Source: Cylindrodendrum hubeiense | Taxonomy: Eukaryota; Ascomycota; Sordariomycetes; Hypocreales; Nectriaceae | Reading direction: 5' to 3' | NCBI GenBank assembly: GCA_014621425.1 | Contig: JAANBB010000780.1 | Span: 1-10,872, forward strand | DNA: 10,872 bases | In this document: piece after piece, positions 9,901 through 10,872 of the stretch | Layout of the letters: every line of letters begins with the position of its first letter | How positions within the stretch are numbered: position 1 is the first letter of the stretch | The notes under the pieces: generated by a model | Database searches by the model: none | Told to the model about the DNA's origin: nothing | Seen by the model: only the letters and a program-made list of their open reading frames with translations | Position numbers and translations under genes: made by a program

Positions 9901-10820
9901 TTAATAATATAAGATTATTAAGTAATTTTAAATATCTCTAGTTTTAGTCTAATTCTTATTCTTTATATTTTTTCCTCTTTTTATAATTATATAAATTATT
10001 ATTATTAAATGACTAGTATATTAAAAGAAAACTGAATTAATATATATTTTCCAGAAAATTACATATTACCTTATAGAGAATTAGAAGAAAATATAATTAG
10101 GATCAAGAATATATAATCCGCGATTATAAGTAATATACTAGTTATTTTAATAGCAAATCAGACTATATATAAAGAATAGCTTAAATTAATCTAGTTTCTC
10201 AAATTTAATAAATAATAAGATAGGATTAAAAGGAATTAAAATAAATTCTTCTCTATGATAAGATTCCTAATATAGGGATTTATACTAATTATAAAATACT
10301 ATTAGTATTAGGTGATCTAAGAGGTAGGTTAGGGGCAGATATATAGAATAGAAACATAATTAAAATATTAGACTAAATAATTTAAGGGGTAGAAAGTTAT
10401 AGTATTTGAGTCTCTAATAGGGATAATATACTTTCTAGTGTACTTATTAGAATATAGTAAACTAGAAGAGATAGGACTTATATTAAAAGAATAAGAAGAA
10501 TATAATTTAAAAAGAATAATTTAATTATCTATAGCTAAACTAATAAATAATAATAGACTAAAGGAAATAATTCACGATCTACTATAAATAATAATAATAA
10601 GTATATCTAGCTTAATAAAGAATCTTATTATACTCTAATAGATAATAATTATAATTCGATCTGGATTAGTAAAGAAAAATAAAGAAGACTTTATTAGTCA
10701 GGGACACTTTAAGACAAATATTCTCTCTATCTATATTAGATTATATAAATAAGTAAAGATTTTAAGTTATTATTATAAAGTATTAGCTTTTAACTAGATA
10801 TTATATAAATAAAAGGGAGA

Positions 10821-10872
10821 GGGTTAGTTAGGGTTAGGGTTAGGGTTAGGGTTAGGGTTAGGGTTAGGGTTA
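10821..10872 (+). repeat. Telomere repeat tract, chromosome end
   Basis: Seven perfect GGGTTA units run from 10831 to the last base, preceded by one GGGTTA (10821-10826) and a shortened GTTA (10827-10830). The G-rich strand points off the window end, as at a real right-hand telomere. TTAGGG is the usual repeat of filamentous ascomycetes. The RIP-like AT-rich sequence continues up to the junction, with no unmutated buffer sequence between. The tract is short, probably because the assembly stops in it. Confidence 0.95.

Larger units (their letters stand above)
1726..10820. other. RIP-like AT-rich subtelomeric domain
   Basis: From about 1726 the composition changes abruptly. In a sample, 2941-3180, I count 38 G or C in 240 bases, with three CA, two TG and no CG; a sample on the left (901-960) is half G+C. 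TA dominates. The remaining C is mostly in CT or CC and the remaining G in AG or GG, as expected if C in CpA and CpG was changed to T on both strands. No reading frame of useful length survives on either strand. RIP acts on duplicated DNA, so the parent was probably repetitive: transposons or telomere-linked genes. I could not recognise any specific element. About a dozen CpG remain in the whole domain. Apart from the small repeats listed separately, I see no gene, RNA gene or terminal repeats of an element here. Confidence 0.85.

Noticed and set aside
10321..10336. Second telomere-like motif (GGTTAGGGG)
   Set aside because: There is only a little over one unit, which is too short to separate from chance.
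1726..10820. Mitochondrial DNA or a centromere as explanation for the AT-rich region
   Set aside because: It joins directly to a telomere and to a nuclear-style spliced gene, and the dinucleotide pattern (loss of CA, TG and CG, not simply low GC) fits RIP. No mitochondrial genes or tRNAs are seen.

Overview
The window reads as the end of a chromosome of a filamentous ascomycete fungus. The right edge is a run of TTAGGG-type telomere repeats with the G-rich strand running off the end. Next to it lie about 9 kb of extremely AT-rich DNA that has lost almost all CpA, TpG and CpG, as expected of repeat-induced point mutation (RIP). Fungal-style introns (54 and 76 nt, with GT...AG ends and a CTAAC branch site in the second) and fungal gene families (ankyrin, a DUF6594-like membrane protein) agree. 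The species cannot be told from the sequence.

Region 1 (1 to about 800) has ordinary base composition and holds only gene debris. On the minus strand (30-392) there is one convincing ankyrin repeat, and a second, weaker one follows an in-frame stop. On the plus strand (393-596) an oppositely oriented fragment also looks ankyrin-like. No intact gene is visible.

Region 2 (805-1777) is a three-exon gene for a membrane protein resembling the fungal DUF6594 family. It keeps one reading frame across most of its length but carries two in-frame stops. One is TGA at 1228-1230, where CGA would be a one-step ancestor. The other is TAA at 1739-1741 in the last exon, where CAA would be a one-step ancestor and the expected family-like C-terminus continues straight after it. 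The AT-rich domain begins in this last exon, so the mutated domain appears to have eaten into the 3' end of the gene.

Region 3 (about 1726 to 10820) is the RIP-like domain. It has no usable reading frame. It does contain a telomere-like stretch far from the end (1952-1970), an array of palindromic elements about 60 bp apart (2048-2344) whose copies differ mainly by RIP-type transitions, a short degenerate tandem (5034-5084), a TAA microsatellite (6766-6799) and a 12-bp tandem repeat (6849-6920). The rest is probably mutated transposon or telomere-linked repeat DNA, but I could not identify the parent element by eye.

Region 4 (10821-10872) is the telomere. No working pathway or operon is present. 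The window is best read as a decaying subtelomere in which genome defence by mutation has reached a neighbouring gene.
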